Source of the DNA: Linanthus parryae
Lineage: Eukaryota; Streptophyta; Magnoliopsida; Ericales; Polemoniaceae
Direction: 5' to 3'
NCBI GenBank assembly: GCA_023055425.1
Contig: JALGPY010000003.1
Span: forward strand, 15,931,001-15,995,000
Length of the DNA: 64,000 bases
The notes beneath the pieces were generated by a model. The model saw only the letters and a list, made by a program, of their open reading frames with translations. It was not told the DNA's origin and searched no databases. This document shows, piece after piece, positions 33,823 through 44,549 of the stretch. Both the position numbers and the translations under genes were made by a program. Each line of letters starts with the position of its first letter. The stretch's first letter is position 1.

Positions 33823-35620
33823 GGGTAAAAGACAAAAATCACCCATTGAGTATGGATTATATACAAATACACCTCCGTGTTTGGCTTACCTTTTGGTCCC
33901 CTACTAACTAAAGGAGTTAACAGATCAACCGAAAAGACAATGATATCCCTGAAATTGTAACTAAATTACTCCACTATTTATACATTTCTCCTTTTTTTTT
34001 TGGTAAATAATTTCTTCCCATTTTCCTTCCCCTTTCCCATCTTCCTGTACCCTAGCCTCCTCCCACCACCATCAACCCCTCTTCTCTTCTCTTCTCTTCT
34101 CTCTCTCTCTCCTCCTTCACCTCTCTACCGCCTCCTATTTCCTTCACATCAGTAGCAGGACCATTCCTCTCTTTCTCCTCTCAGCTTCTCTTCTCTATCT
34201 CCTCACTCTCCTCCTCTTCCTTCACCTCTCTGTCTCCTCCTCTCCACCGTCTCCTCCTTCTTCCTTCACAGCAGGGGCGAACTGCGATATTGGCTTTTGA
34301 TGGTTATCTCGAGGGTTATTGGCTTCTACGGGCAGTGTATATGTATACATATGAGGTCACGGTTTAGCGGTTGCCGTGATAAAGGGTACCAATTCGGTAT
34401 TTTGCTGGGGCGGAGCCATGTAGGGGGCGCGGGGGGGTGGGGGGGGGGGCAAAATTTTCCGAAAACACTAGATAACTCTTAATTTTTTAAAAAAAAATTA
34501 ACATGGCATCTTTACAAATATAAAAGTACCCCCTTCATCCTAAACGCGTGTCCAGTGCAGTTGGTTAAATGCTCGGCTAAAAACCAAATTGACTAAAAAA
34601 AACAAGAATATTAAAATGCGCACAAGGAGACTCGAACCCCCATGTCCGAAGTCAATGGGGGTGCTTTACCAACTAAGCCAGAAGGCTACAAATCTCTCTT
34701 TTAAAATTTAATTGACTTTATCTTTAATGAGAGATAAATACTGGCACCGCTACTACCCTTGCGCACCAACCTTTGGTGAAATCATGGCTCCGCCACTGGT
34801 ATTTTGGTGCGTTGATCGGTGTTTGTGGGCATGTTGCATCGGGATGGGTGTTCGAATTTGTTCTAGGATTTGGGGTTGATTCTGTTTACCACAAGCGTAA
34901 ATGGGGTCGATTCGGTTCGGGTTGACCCTTGCAGCTCTCATGTCTCTTTGTTCTCAAATCGTGGGTCTTCTGCTTGTTCTCTCAATTCGTTCATGTCCAG
35001 ATCGTGTGTCTTTGTCGGAGGAGTGTCTGAGTGAATCGAAAGGCTACCCCTTTCGTAAGGCCAAAATTTTAAGCTGACCCCCCATTCTCAGATAAGTTCT
35101 CCAATGGGTAGTGTCAAGTAGGGTTCAAATTGTTGTTTGTTTTTGTGTTGTTTTTTGGATTAAGATTGCTGGTGGTATGTGTTGGTTTAAATTAAGAAGA
35201 GAAAATGATGATGAGTTTCGGGTTTTGGTTACCGGTGATGGAAGCTGGTGGTGAAGATGGTGGTGGTGGATTTTTACTCTCCACAAATGCCTTATTGGGT
35301 TACTATGGTGATTAAGATGGTGGGTTGCGGTGTTTTGCTGGTAGTGGTGTGGAGGTGGGGATTTGGTGGAGGTAGTGAAGAACACCAAGTATACCAAGAA
35401 TCCCAAGCAAGATCACCAAGAACACCCAGAACAATGTGGTATAGCTATGGGTAGAATGGTCTCAAAAAAATCTGATTTAACAAAAGGGTGGTAGTTGTTT
35501 AACGTCCATCCACTGACAGTGGATTTTTCGTCTATGACAGGGGTATTGGTGTATACCCAAACACGAGGGGTGTATTTGTATATAACCCATACTAAAGGAG
35601 CGGTCTTTTGTCGTTTACCC
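33823..35620. mobile_element. Non-autonomous MULE, copy 1
   Basis: It begins GGGTAAAAGACAAAAATC and ends with the inverted counterpart GTCGTTTACCC. The TIRs extend about 70-100 bp (shared inner words include TATATACAAATACACC and CGTGTTTGG). The 9-bp target duplication TAAAATAAT is perfect (33814-33822 and 35621-35629). The interior is non-coding apart from CT-rich tracts and GTGGTGG-type runs. Its right subterminal sequence resembles the left subterminal parts of the copies at 40787 and 50019, so it lies in the opposite orientation. A hAT-like MITE is nested inside. Confidence 0.9.
34405..34798. mobile_element. hAT-type MITE nested in MULE copy 1, with tRNA-like boxes
   Basis: The ends are CTGGGGCGGAGCCATG and, inverted, CAGTGGCGGAGCCATG (14 of 16 agree). 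The 8-bp target duplication GTATTTTG lies at 34397-34404 and 34799-34806. On the minus strand it holds a perfect Pol III A box (TGGCTTAGTTGG, 34669-34680) and a B-box-like GGGGTTCGAG (34631-34640). A poly-G tract is near the left end. Confidence 0.8.
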
Positions 35621-35741
35621 TAAAATAATTCGTAAATTTATTTATTTTCCTATGAAAATGATAGAATTACATTGATCGGATAGAGAGTACAAAGCTAGGT
35701 GTCCAATGTGTTGGTAGAATCAAATAAATCAGATAAACTAA

Positions 35742-36015
35742 TGTTATGACAAACAACCTCACGAACAATGTGCGAATAAAGAAGAACGCGAGTATTTTAC
35801 GTGGTTCACTAGCAAAAAAGTTTCGCTAACTACCTCCACGGCGGAAAGTACCCTTTATTCACTTAAGAGGAACAATTACACTTTGTTTTGCATAACTAGT
35901 AGAGAGCCTACTAGCTCCTTTTATAGTACTAGTGAGGAGGTGAGAATCACCTCACTTGAAAATATGGGACAAAAAACACACTCCACCACCTCAACCATTC
36001 GAGTCATATCCAACA
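35742..36015 (-). repeat. 3' LTR of the 35.7-40.5 kb copia element
   Basis: 274 bp, TGTTATGAC...TCCAACA on the plus strand. It differs from its partner at many positions, so insertion is older than that of the 740-5178 element. Confidence 0.9.
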
Positions 36016-36157
36016 AATCTCCACCTTGACTTGAATCCTCTTGTCAACAACAGCTGCTCCTCTTCTCGTAAATAAAGCTACGTCTTCTTCGCACCCAATA
36101 TCTCTCGTCACAGAGACTCACTGGACCCCCACCGGGTCCGACATGCCTCGAAGGGCC

Positions 36158-37530
36158 TCACTGGCTCAAGATGTTGAGAAATTCCAGAAAATGCTGGAAC
36201 TTGCTCTCCGGAACCGGCGTGGTGAACATATCCGCGGGGTTGTCAGCTGTCCCCACCTTCTTCACCTTGATCCTGCTCTCGTTTCTTAGAAAATGATTCG
36301 TGATGTTGATATGCTTGGTCCTTTTATGAACCTGGTCCTTAGTCAAGCAAATCGCACTCAAGCTATCACAGTAGACTATCGCCTGATCTTGATGTACCCC
36401 TAGATCATTGACCATTCTCTTAAGCCAAATTTCCTCCTTTTCAGCTTCTGTTAGAGCCATATACTCCGCCTCCGTGGTGGACAAAGTCACCGTCGGCTGT
36501 AGCGTCGCCTTCCGACTCACAAAAAATGCTCCCAGAGCAAACACATAGCCTGTCATTGAGTTCATCTCTCTCGGTACAAGCAATTTTCTACTATCAATAT
36601 CCCCTGCATAGTCCGCATCCGAGAAACCAGCTACCAAGATGTCTTCATTAGCCCCATAACATAGGCCAATGTCTGACGTACCCTTAAGGTACCTGAATAT
36701 CCGCTTCACCACCTGCCAATGGTCCCTACCCGGATGAGCCATAAACGACTAACCACACTAACATCGTGCTATGTCCGGTCGAGTACAGACCATAGTATAC
36801 ATGAGACTTCCAAATACGCTAGCATATGGAACCTTAGACATGTACTCCTTTTCCTCCTCGGTCTGAATGGTGTACATTCCTAGCTTGTTGTTAGTTGCCA
36901 TAGGAGTATCTATTGATTTAGCTGATAACATCCCGTATCTTGCCAAGATCTTCTTGATGTATCCATGATGTGATAGATAAAGCTTCTTTTTCCTATCTCT
37001 ATAGATCTCAACTCCCAATATCTTCCGAGCAGCTCCCAGATCCTTCATCTCGAATTCTGCGCTAAGGGACCTCTTTAGTTCTCTAATGTCCTTGATATTC
37101 CGAGTTGCGATCAAAATATCGTCCTCATATAGAACTAGGTAGATAAGTGATCCACTTCGCAACAACTTGTGATACACGCAGTAATCATACTCGCACCTGT
37201 GGTAACCAATAGTCATCATGAAGTTGTCAAACCTCTTGTACCATTTCCTTGGTGACTGCTTAAGTCCATGGAGAGATCTTTTCAGCTTGCACACGTGTTC
37301 CTCTTTTCCGGGAACTTGGAACCCCTCCGGTTGGCTCATGTATATTTCCTCCTCAAACTCTCTGTGCAGGAAAGCTGTCTTGACATCCAATTGCTCAAGC
37401 TCTAGGTCGTGGTGTGATACTAAAGCTAGTAACACCCGAATAGAAGTATGTCTGACCAACGGTGAGAAGATCTCGTTGTAGTCAACTCCCTCTTTCTGAC
37501 TGAACCCTCTTGCAACTAGCCTTGCCTTAT
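36158..37530 (-). pseudogene. copia reverse transcriptase and RNase H
   Basis: The RT part has KARLVARGFSQKEGVDYNEI, LDVKTAFLH, QPEGF and KRSLHGLKQSPRKWY. The catalytic box reads YEDD where copia RTs have YVDD. A stop after RPDIARC separates it from the RNase H part (HPGRDHW, GFSDADYAGD, VTLSTTEAEYMALTEA, YCDSLSAICL). A further stop lies upstream near 37580 where the family has KWVF. Confidence 0.9.
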
Positions 37531-37711
37531 ACTTGATGCCCTCCCCAGCTGTAGTTCCTTCCTTTCTTATGAAGACCCACTTTCAACTGACTATATTCCT
37601 TCCCGGTGGCAATTTAACAAGCTCCCAAGTCGAGTTCTTGCTAAGAGACTCCATTTCTTCTCCCATCAAGGCAATCCATTGTGCTGACTCAGAACTAGAT
37701 ATAGCGGCCTT

Positions 37712-38179
37712 CTAGGAGGATGGCTTATCCTCTACCTCTTCCCCTACCTGTAATGCATATCCCACCATACCATCATCTCCGTATCTCGCCGGAGGCTTTA
37801 TGACTCTCCTTGGTCTTCCTTCAGCAATACTTTGATGAACCGGTTCCTCTGGTGTCAACGCATCCTCACTATCAGACTCTTCTGCTTCTTCCTCTTCTGC
37901 TTCTGGCGACGGTGTAGGGATTTCAGAATCCTTAGGATCAGTAGGATCCGACTCTCCCTCCACCTTCTTCTTTGCACCTCCAAGCTCCACCTACACGGAG
38001 TTCTTCAACATATGAGTCTCATCAAAGACTACACTTCTGCTAAGTATAATATTGTTGTCTGCCCATATCTTGTATCCCTTCACACATGTTCTGAAACACA
38101 TGAATACTCCCTTCTTAGCTCTTGGTTCTAGTTTTCCATCATCAACGTGATAATAGGCAACACAACCAAAAACTATCAA
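37712..38179 (-). pseudogene. copia integrase C-terminal/linker remnants
   Basis: Two short pieces: FGCVAYYHVDDGKLEPRAKK (the conserved post-integrase segment) and an acidic Pro/Glu/Asp-rich linker ending in PPARYGDDGMVGYALQ. Both are typical between integrase and RT. Stops divide them. Confidence 0.7.
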
Positions 38180-38185
38180 ATCCGA

Positions 38186-38740
38186 TTAATCTACTGGTCC
38201 ACCGGACCAGACTTCCATAGGAATCTTGCATCTTATACCTGTGTGCAGGCTCCGATTTATGAGATAGCATGCCATGAAAACAGCCTCGCCCCAAAAGCCT
38301 CTAGAAAGACCTGCATTTGAAAGCAGGCACCTTGCTTTCGCTAGAAGTGTTTGATTCATTCTCTTGGCTATACCGTTCTGCTGCGGTGTGTGCCGAACGG
38401 TGCAATGGCGTGCTATTCCCTGATCCTTGTAGAATCCATCAAACTCTGATGAACAAAACTCTAAGTCGTTGTCCGTGCGTAGCCTCTTCACATTCTTTCC
38501 CACTTGATTCTCTACTAGGACCTTCCACTCCTTGAATCTTGCGAAGGCTTCACTCTTGTGCTTCATCACGAATATCCAAGTAATCCTGGAGTAATCGTAT
38601 ATGATTCTCAGAAAGTACCTGTACCCGCCTATCGCCTCGACTCGAGATGGACCCCAGCAATCCGAATGGATATAATCAAGAGTACATTTGATTCTATGAA
38701 CCGCCTTAGGGAACTTGCTACGTTGTAGCTTCCCATACAC
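38186..38740 (-). pseudogene. copia integrase core fragment
   Basis: It shows the integrase DDE positions: DYIHSDCWGP (Asp), LRTDNDLEF (Asp) and the Q-rich PQQNGIAKRMN, where the family has the catalytic Glu as NGIAER. Here Lys replaces Glu, so the core would be inactive even without the surrounding stops. Confidence 0.85.
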
Positions 38741-38890
38741 GCAGTGCTCACTAAACCCTAGGCTCTTGGGAACATGACGGTGAGATACCCCTTCTTGTGA
38801 AGTTCCTGCATTCCACGTTCACTCGTATGACCGAGCCTCATATGCTACAACTTAGTTAGATCAGCTTCCTTAATATCGGCTGAGAAAACT

Positions 38891-39280
38891 CTAGCAGAAC
38901 CTGTGATCGTCCTTGCAACATGACAAAGTCCGATTCTTGACTCCCTTGACTATCACCTTAGAACCCTTGCAGACTTGTAGATCTCCACCTTCACCTTTGA
39001 AACAGTATCCCTTGCTGTCGAGTAGACTCAAGGAGATCAGATTCTTCTTAATAAGTGGTACATGCCTGACTTGCTCCAAAGTACATAACTTCCCTTCATT
39101 CGTCTTCAATCTAACTGAGCCGATCCCAATCACCTTACATACAGCTCTGTTTTCCATGTAGACAGACCCTCCATCCGTATGGTTGTACGTTGAGAATAGC
39201 TCCGTGTTAGAGAAAATATGATAGGAAGCTCCGGAATCAAGGACCCACGCATCCTGACAGTGAGTGAAAACATCTGTCAT
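38891..39280 (-). pseudogene. copia aspartic protease fragment
   Basis: The catalytic LDSGAS motif is intact (WVLDSGASYHIFSN), followed by the family's GIGSVRLK and LEQVRHVPLIKKNLISLSLL stretches. It cleaves the polyprotein in live elements. Stops on both sides isolate it. Confidence 0.87.
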
Positions 39281-39352
39281 TAGAGCGTAATCATCCTCAG
39301 GTGAGTTACCTTGTTCTGATTCTGTTGCGGATCCAATATGCCCATGTTGACC

Positions 39353-40117
39353 TCATTTCGGGCAATCTCTCTTCCAGTGGCCCTTTTCCTCGCACCAAGA
39401 ACAGACATCCTTTGGCAACTTAGAACCAGAAAACTGCTTTTTCTTGTTCTTCTTACCCTTCTTGCTTCCCCCCGTCGCCATCATTCCGGAAGCATGGTCA
39501 TCTGTACCTGGGTCTACACCCTTATGGCGCAGTTCCCTAGCATGGAGCGCCGATCTAACCTCCTCTAGGGACAAGTCGTCATTGTTCATAATGAACGACT
39601 GCACGAAGTTCTCATATGATGGAGGTAACGAGATCAATAACAAAAGTGCAGCATCCTCATCTCCCACCTTCTCGCCAATATTACACAAATCTAAAAGAAT
39701 TGTATTCAATTGATCAAGATGGTCCTTCAGAGCTGTACCTTCAAGCATCCGCAAAGTGAAGAGCCTTTGCTTTAGCATCAACTTGCTAGTGAGACTCTTC
39801 GTCATGTAGAGACTCTCCGACTTGAGCCAAAGCTTTGCTGCTTCCTTCTCATCTGCGACCTCGATGATCACGTCATCTGATAAGCACAACATAATGTTAG
39901 AATGTGCCTTCTCCTCCATCGCCTTGAACTCCGTTGATGCATCATTCATGGCTCCCTTGTCCAAGGTCAAAGGTGCCCACAAGCCTTGCGATCTGAGCAA
40001 AGCCTCCATCTTTATCTTCCACGGACTAAAGTTGTTCCCTCCTGTGAACCTGTCGATCTTCAACATCGATCCAGGCATCGTTCTTGGTGCATCTTGAACC
40101 CTAGCCGCGTGCTCCAC
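39353..40117 (-). pseudogene. copia gag
   Basis: 254 codons. The start has the copia gag pattern RFTGGNNFSPWKIKMEALL. The middle is the UBN2-type region (LKDHLDQLNTILLDL), and the end carries the CCHC knuckle CSWCEEKGHWKRDC (C-x2-C-x4-H-x4-C). Gag forms the particle and binds element RNA. A stop right after the knuckle cuts it from the protease. Confidence 0.88.
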
Positions 40118-40220
40118 CTAGATCGCAAAACCCTAGCTTTGATTTCACCAAGTTGTGAAGCCCTAGCTTTGCTCCGCCTTAATCTTGAAACACCGCCAAA
40201 CCTGGGCTCTGATAACAGTT

Positions 40221-40494
40221 TGTTATGACAAATCACCTCACGAACAATGAACAAATAAAGAAGAACACGAGTATTTCACGTGGTTCGCTAGCAAAAAAGT
40301 TTCGCTAACTACCTCCACGGCGGAGAAGTACCCTTTATTCACTTAAGAGGAACAATTACACTTTGTTTTTCATATCTAGTAGAGAGCCTACTAGCTCCTT
40401 TATATAGTACCAGTGAGGAGGTGAATCACCTCACTTGACAATGTGGGACAAAAAACACGCTCCACCGCCTCAACCATTCAAGTCATATCCAACA
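40221..40494 (-). repeat. 5' LTR of the 35.7-40.5 kb copia element
   Basis: 274 bp, same ends as 35742-36015. It lies beside the primer-binding site on its left (minus-strand downstream) side and is followed by the ACTAA duplication. Confidence 0.9.
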
Positions 40495-40786
40495 ACTAAA
40501 AATTGGCAAGAGTTTTTGAACACTGTTTTCAAGATATGAAGAAGTATTTGTCGACTAGGTCCTAGTAGCTTGTAGGTTGTCCTTGCTTGAAAATCTGCGA
40601 TACTTGACGATTTGAATATTTACGGTAAACTTGATTTTCCGCAAGCGCTTTAGAGATTTAGACCAGTAACATACTCCTACTCCTCGTTAATCCTCGTTAG
40701 ATATAAATTCTTCGTGTATTCATATTTTTACGGTAAACTTGCTTGGTGTATCCATCTTCAACAAGCTTTCCATGCTAAAAAGTTTA

Positions 40787-43181
40787 GGGTAAAAGACATT
40801 TCCACCCTTAATTTATTGATTAAATACATTTTGCCTTCTGATTTATCGATATATACATTTTGCACCCCTGTCAGTGGATGGAGGGTGGACAATTACCACT
40901 GTTCTGTTACAATCCGTTAGTGGAGGGGTGCAAACTGACTTTTGCGACCATTTACCCTTGCAAATTATGGACAAATAACACTATTTTTTGTTTATTATTG
41001 AATTCATCATGTTCTTCATGTTCTTGGGCACCACCTCCACTACCACCAAATCCCCACCACTACCACCACCACCACCAGCAGCAGCATTGACACCACCACC
41101 ACAACAAAGAAACCTAGGCCAACAACCTTCTATTACCACGACCACCAATTGACAACCTACGATCTTGCCCCACTGCCAAACTCCAAATAACCTCCTGAAA
41201 CTCTGTCACCCAAGTCCTACCCAGTGTTACCACAATTCACTCGTACCCCCGCAAATTGCGAATTGGATCACGCATTCCGAGACGTGGAAAACTAGCGATC
41301 CAGACCGCTTAATTTGGTGATCCCTATTTTTTCATTATTTTCACCTAAAGCATCTATGTAAAAGGGGGAATTTTACTAATTGCATCCATTTTTAGAGTAT
41401 TGACTTTTAAATGTTGCATATATTGAGCAATTTTACACTTTATAATTTCCGATAAATAGTAAAACAACTATAAAGGTATCCAAAGAAGCCTACCCCTGGC
41501 GTACCGAATACCATAAGGTATAGCGTTCCGCGATCCCGTTCCCGTTCCACGAATCGGAACGATCCGCGTTCTAGGTAACTTAGGTCCTACCTCAATCACC
41601 AACGCACTGTAAACTACCTCCACCATGAAACATACTACCTAATCCACCATTTTCACCTATACTATCTGACCTCTTAAATCAACAACCCTTCACCAGTTAC
41701 TCCAAACAACTTTACTGTAAGCAATTCAAAGTCTCCATTACACAATTCTCCTACTTCACAGCCGCAGCCCAACATCACACCACCTCAACTTCACTGTCCC
41801 TCCATGAACCAGCTGCAGCTAACCCACCATAACAAACCACCCTAAACACTTACCATTAACCTCTAAACACAACCAGCTCCACAACCTGTAACCTACCGCA
41901 TCCACATAATAGCCAACTCCTAACCTCACTGCTCATCAACACAAAATACCAAATCCCCACTTCCTTCACCATTCAACCAGCAAATACCCAGTTCAAACAA
42001 ATAAATCCCCGATCATTCCTCGAAAATAGACCCAAGCCCATCAAGCCAGACCGGATATGGAAAAGAGGGAGTGGGAGAGAGAGATGGGTAGCCGGAGAAT
42101 GAGAGAAACAGAGAGAGAGAGAGAGAGAGAGAGGAGGAGGAGGGGCTGAAGACGATACTCCCGAACCTCCTCTCTGCATCTTCGGTAGAGACCCCACCCA
42201 CTTCCGGCGGTCGAGTCCTTGAGAAGCCCCTCGATGTAAAACTGGGTATTGGTGGCGTTCAGTGGCGGAGCTAGGATTTCATCGGAGGGGGCACAATTCG
42301 ACTAGTAACGGAGCCAATATTTTTACTCTTATTTAAAAAATAAATATAAATTAAATATCATTAAATTTCTTTACAAGCCTTCTGGCTTAGTTGGTCAAGC
42401 GCACTCTTACAGTCTTTGGCCACGAGGGTTCGAATCATGGCACGTTCAAATTCTTTGTTTTAAACCTTTTTGTGAATAAAATGTAAAAAAACTCCTTAAG
42501 AGATTCGAACCCCCAACATAACAGTTTCTGGAATGCGCTTTTACAATCTGTGCTGAGAGCGCCTTTTAATCAGAGGGAGCACTTTTATGGTTTCATAAAG
42601 AAAAGGTTAACTTTTGTTAAAAAATTGGGATTATTTAGTGTTTTCGGAAAATTTGGGGGTGGGGGGGGGGGGGGGGCTACATGGCTCGGCCCCTGGTGGC
42701 GTTGTTGTAGGCCAAAATGAACCCCAGCGAAGCGATACCTTTTTCGCCGAACCCCCCACTTGAAGGATTGGGGTCGAGAGAGTCGACTCGGAGTTTGTAA
42801 TCCCTTGTTTGATTGCAGACTATTTTCACCAATTCGGACACGGCGCCGGCGGCTGGTGGGGGGAGTTATTAGGACAGAGTAGTAGAGTAAGAAGACGACG
42901 ACGGAAGAACCCAGAGAGAGGAAACTCGCCAATGTTGTTGTGGGTAATTGAGAGATATCGATGCATTATCCGTCGAAGAAAGGGAGAGGCTAGGGTTAAA
43001 ATGAGAGGATGGGGAGAAGAAAATTATTATATAGCAGTGTAATTAATTTTTTTTTCAATGTGAGGGTAAATATGTCATTTAGCCTATTCCGTTATCCAGT
43101 GATGCAAAATGTATTTATCGATAAATCAGGCGGCAAAATGTATTTCACCAATAAACTGAGCGTGGAAAATGTCTTTTATCC
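40787..43181. mobile_element. Non-autonomous MULE, copy 2
   Basis: It starts GGGTAAAAGACATTTCC and ends, inverted, GGATAAAAGACATTTTCC. The TIRs are about 95 bp and include TACATTTTGCC and TGATTTATCGAT on both sides. The flanks AAAAGTTTA (40778-40786) and AAAAACTTA (43182-43190) agree at 7 of 9 positions, consistent with an old 9-bp target duplication. The interior is non-coding with CCACCAC-type runs and a GA microsatellite at about 42112-42132. It carries a nested hAT-like MITE. Confidence 0.85.
42260..42695. mobile_element. hAT-type MITE nested in MULE copy 2, with tRNA-like boxes
   Basis: It starts CAGTGGCGGAGC and ends, inverted, CAGGGGCCGAGC. The 8-bp target duplication GTGGCGTT is perfect (42252-42259 and 42696-42703). 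On the plus strand it has the A box TGGCTTAGTTGG at 42383-42394 and a B-box-like GGTTCGAATCA at 42427-42437. A poly-G tract sits at about 42655-42676. It is the same family as 34405-34798. Confidence 0.8.
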
Positions 43182-43190
43182 AAAAACTTA

Positions 43191-43524
43191 TTGTTAACAT
43201 CTAACCAACCATGACATACATCACTTATTGATAGCTACTTCACTGATTAATAGCTGCAGGACTTACTAAATACTTGAGAGTGTGTCAAAATAATCTACTC
43301 CCCCAATTTGAGCATGCAATTTTTACAACTAGTCTGTCCCATTGTGCATTTTAATTACTAAGAGCATCTCCAATGAAGATCTCAATTCTTACTGCTAAAT
43401 TTAGGACATGAATAGGAACTTGGACATTTATAGCATTTCATGTTTCAATGTATATATGACATGAAATTCTATTTCAAATTAAAGCTAACTTTTTATTGTA
43501 AACTACTAATTATATACGCCATCA
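43191..43524. other. Non-coding DNA with a MITE-like end
   Basis: No gene. The words CTAAGAGCATCTCCAATG at about 43370 are typical of one end of Harbinger-type MITEs, but no partner end was found. Confidence 0.4.
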
Positions 43525-43538
43525 ACTACCATAATAAT

Positions 43539-43641
43539 GCAAATGAGTGCTAGTTGAGTGGTAGACTATTTGAAGCCCATGAATGATGTCTCGTGTTCGA
43601 ACCCGACTAGACGTAGGATGTAATGTAATTCTAAAAAAAAA
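43539..43641 (+). mobile_element. tRNA-derived SINE
   Basis: It has an A-box-like TAGTTGAGTGGTAGA and a B box GTGTTCGAACCC, then a short tail region GATGTAATGTAATTCTA ending in an A run. It is flanked by an imperfect 14-bp target duplication (ACTACCATAATAAT at 43525-43538, ACTACCATTATAAT at 43642-43655). This is the full layout of a Pol III-driven plant SINE moved by LINE machinery. Confidence 0.85.
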
Positions 43642-43655
43642 ACTACCATTATAAT

Positions 43656-44317
43656 CAAAACTCTTTACAATGTACCACTTCGTCCCTGCTCTTTCTTCCC
43701 AATTTCCTTTTTGGTACATTCTCACTTTTTCTTCCCATTTCGAAATCGGGTAACTTTAAACAAGACAAAAAGACCATTTTACCCCTCTAACTTTGCAGGC
43801 CACTTTTTTTTTATTGTTTCATAAATATTGGCCCAAATTACTGGGCCAATTATAGCGATTAGCCCAAATTAACCTGATCTAACCCAAATCAGCCCAAAAC
43901 TAACCTAACCTTTAACCTAAACTAACCCTAAACAAACCTAACCTCTCCCTCTCCATACCCAACATACGGAGACTTATCATTTCTCTCAACCTCTCTAGCT
44001 CTCTCTCTCACTCTCTCGTATGTTCTTCCCCAAATCTGATCGCCGCCGTTGCCTTCATCTCTGGTGGTGGTTTTTGTGTCTCTAATCGATAGATCTGTTA
44101 CAGTGCTTCTTGGTTCTTCGTTGATTTTCCCTCAAATCAACCAAAACCCTGGTTATTTCGAGTGTTAGGGTTTCGATACCGCCGTCGTCTTCATCTCCGG
44201 TGGTGGGTTTTGTGTCTCTAATCGATAGATCTGTTACTGGGCTTCTTGGTTGATTTCCCGTCAAATCAACCAAAACCCTAGATATTTCGAGGGTTAGGGT
44301 TTCGATAGCTTTTTGTT
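43656..44317 (+). promoter_or_regulatory. Host-gene-like promoter and duplicated leader
   Basis: GGCCCAAA/TGGGCC site-II-type words lie at about 43831-43851 and telobox-like AACCCTAAAC at 43924-43933. Both are typical of promoters of constitutive plant genes. A CT-rich leader follows. Then comes an imperfect tandem duplication of roughly 125 bp (about 44046-44310), sharing GTGTCTCTAATCGATAGATC and GGGTTAGGGTTTCGATA-type words, before the ATG at 44318. Confidence 0.45.
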
Positions 44318-44509
44318 ATGGGTGAATCTGATTCCACCTCTGAATGGGTCTGTGATTCTGTAGATGACGACGGCGAATATGTACCGGTGTCAGAGTTCAT
44401 CCCGGATGTCGTTGACTACGATTCCGATGAGACACAACCCCCCGACGAGACACAACCTCCCGAGGACTTAGATCCGGATGACCCTCCGTCTCCTCCTTTG
44501 CGTCCATAA
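44318..44509 (+). CDS. Small acidic, proline-rich ORF of unknown function
   Basis: 63 codons, starting MGESDSTSEWVCDSVDDDGE and ending with repeated ETQPP/DPDDPP. I do not recognise it. It follows promoter-like sequence and a duplicated 5' leader. It could be a real small protein, the surviving first exon of a decayed gene, or the N-terminal acidic leader of a lost transposon protein. No downstream exon was identified. Confidence 0.35.
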   Translation: MGESDSTSEWVCDSVDDDGEYVPVSEFIPDVVDYDSDETQPPDETQPPEDLDPDDPPSPPLRP

Positions 44510-44549
44510 ACTCAAGCAATTCTTGATGAATTACTGTGTATCTACTGTC

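Larger units (their letters stand above)
35742..40494 (-). mobile_element. Ty1/copia retrotransposon, Tork/TNT1-like, degenerate
   Basis: The LTRs are 274 bp each (35742-36015 and 40221-40494), TG...CA, with the target duplication ACTAA at 35737-35741 and 40495-40499. On the minus strand the primer-binding site TGTTATCAGAGC follows the 5' LTR after a few bases; it has one mismatch to the tRNA-iMet site TGGTATCAGAGC. A purine-rich tract (CAAGGTGGAGATT) precedes the 3' LTR. Gene order gag, protease, integrase, RT, RNase H is that of copia elements. Many stops interrupt the polyprotein, so it cannot move by itself. Confidence 0.93.

Noticed and set aside
42383..42437. A functional tRNA gene in the nested hAT MITE
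   Set aside because: A and B boxes are present, but acceptor and anticodon stems do not close and the 3' part is degenerate.
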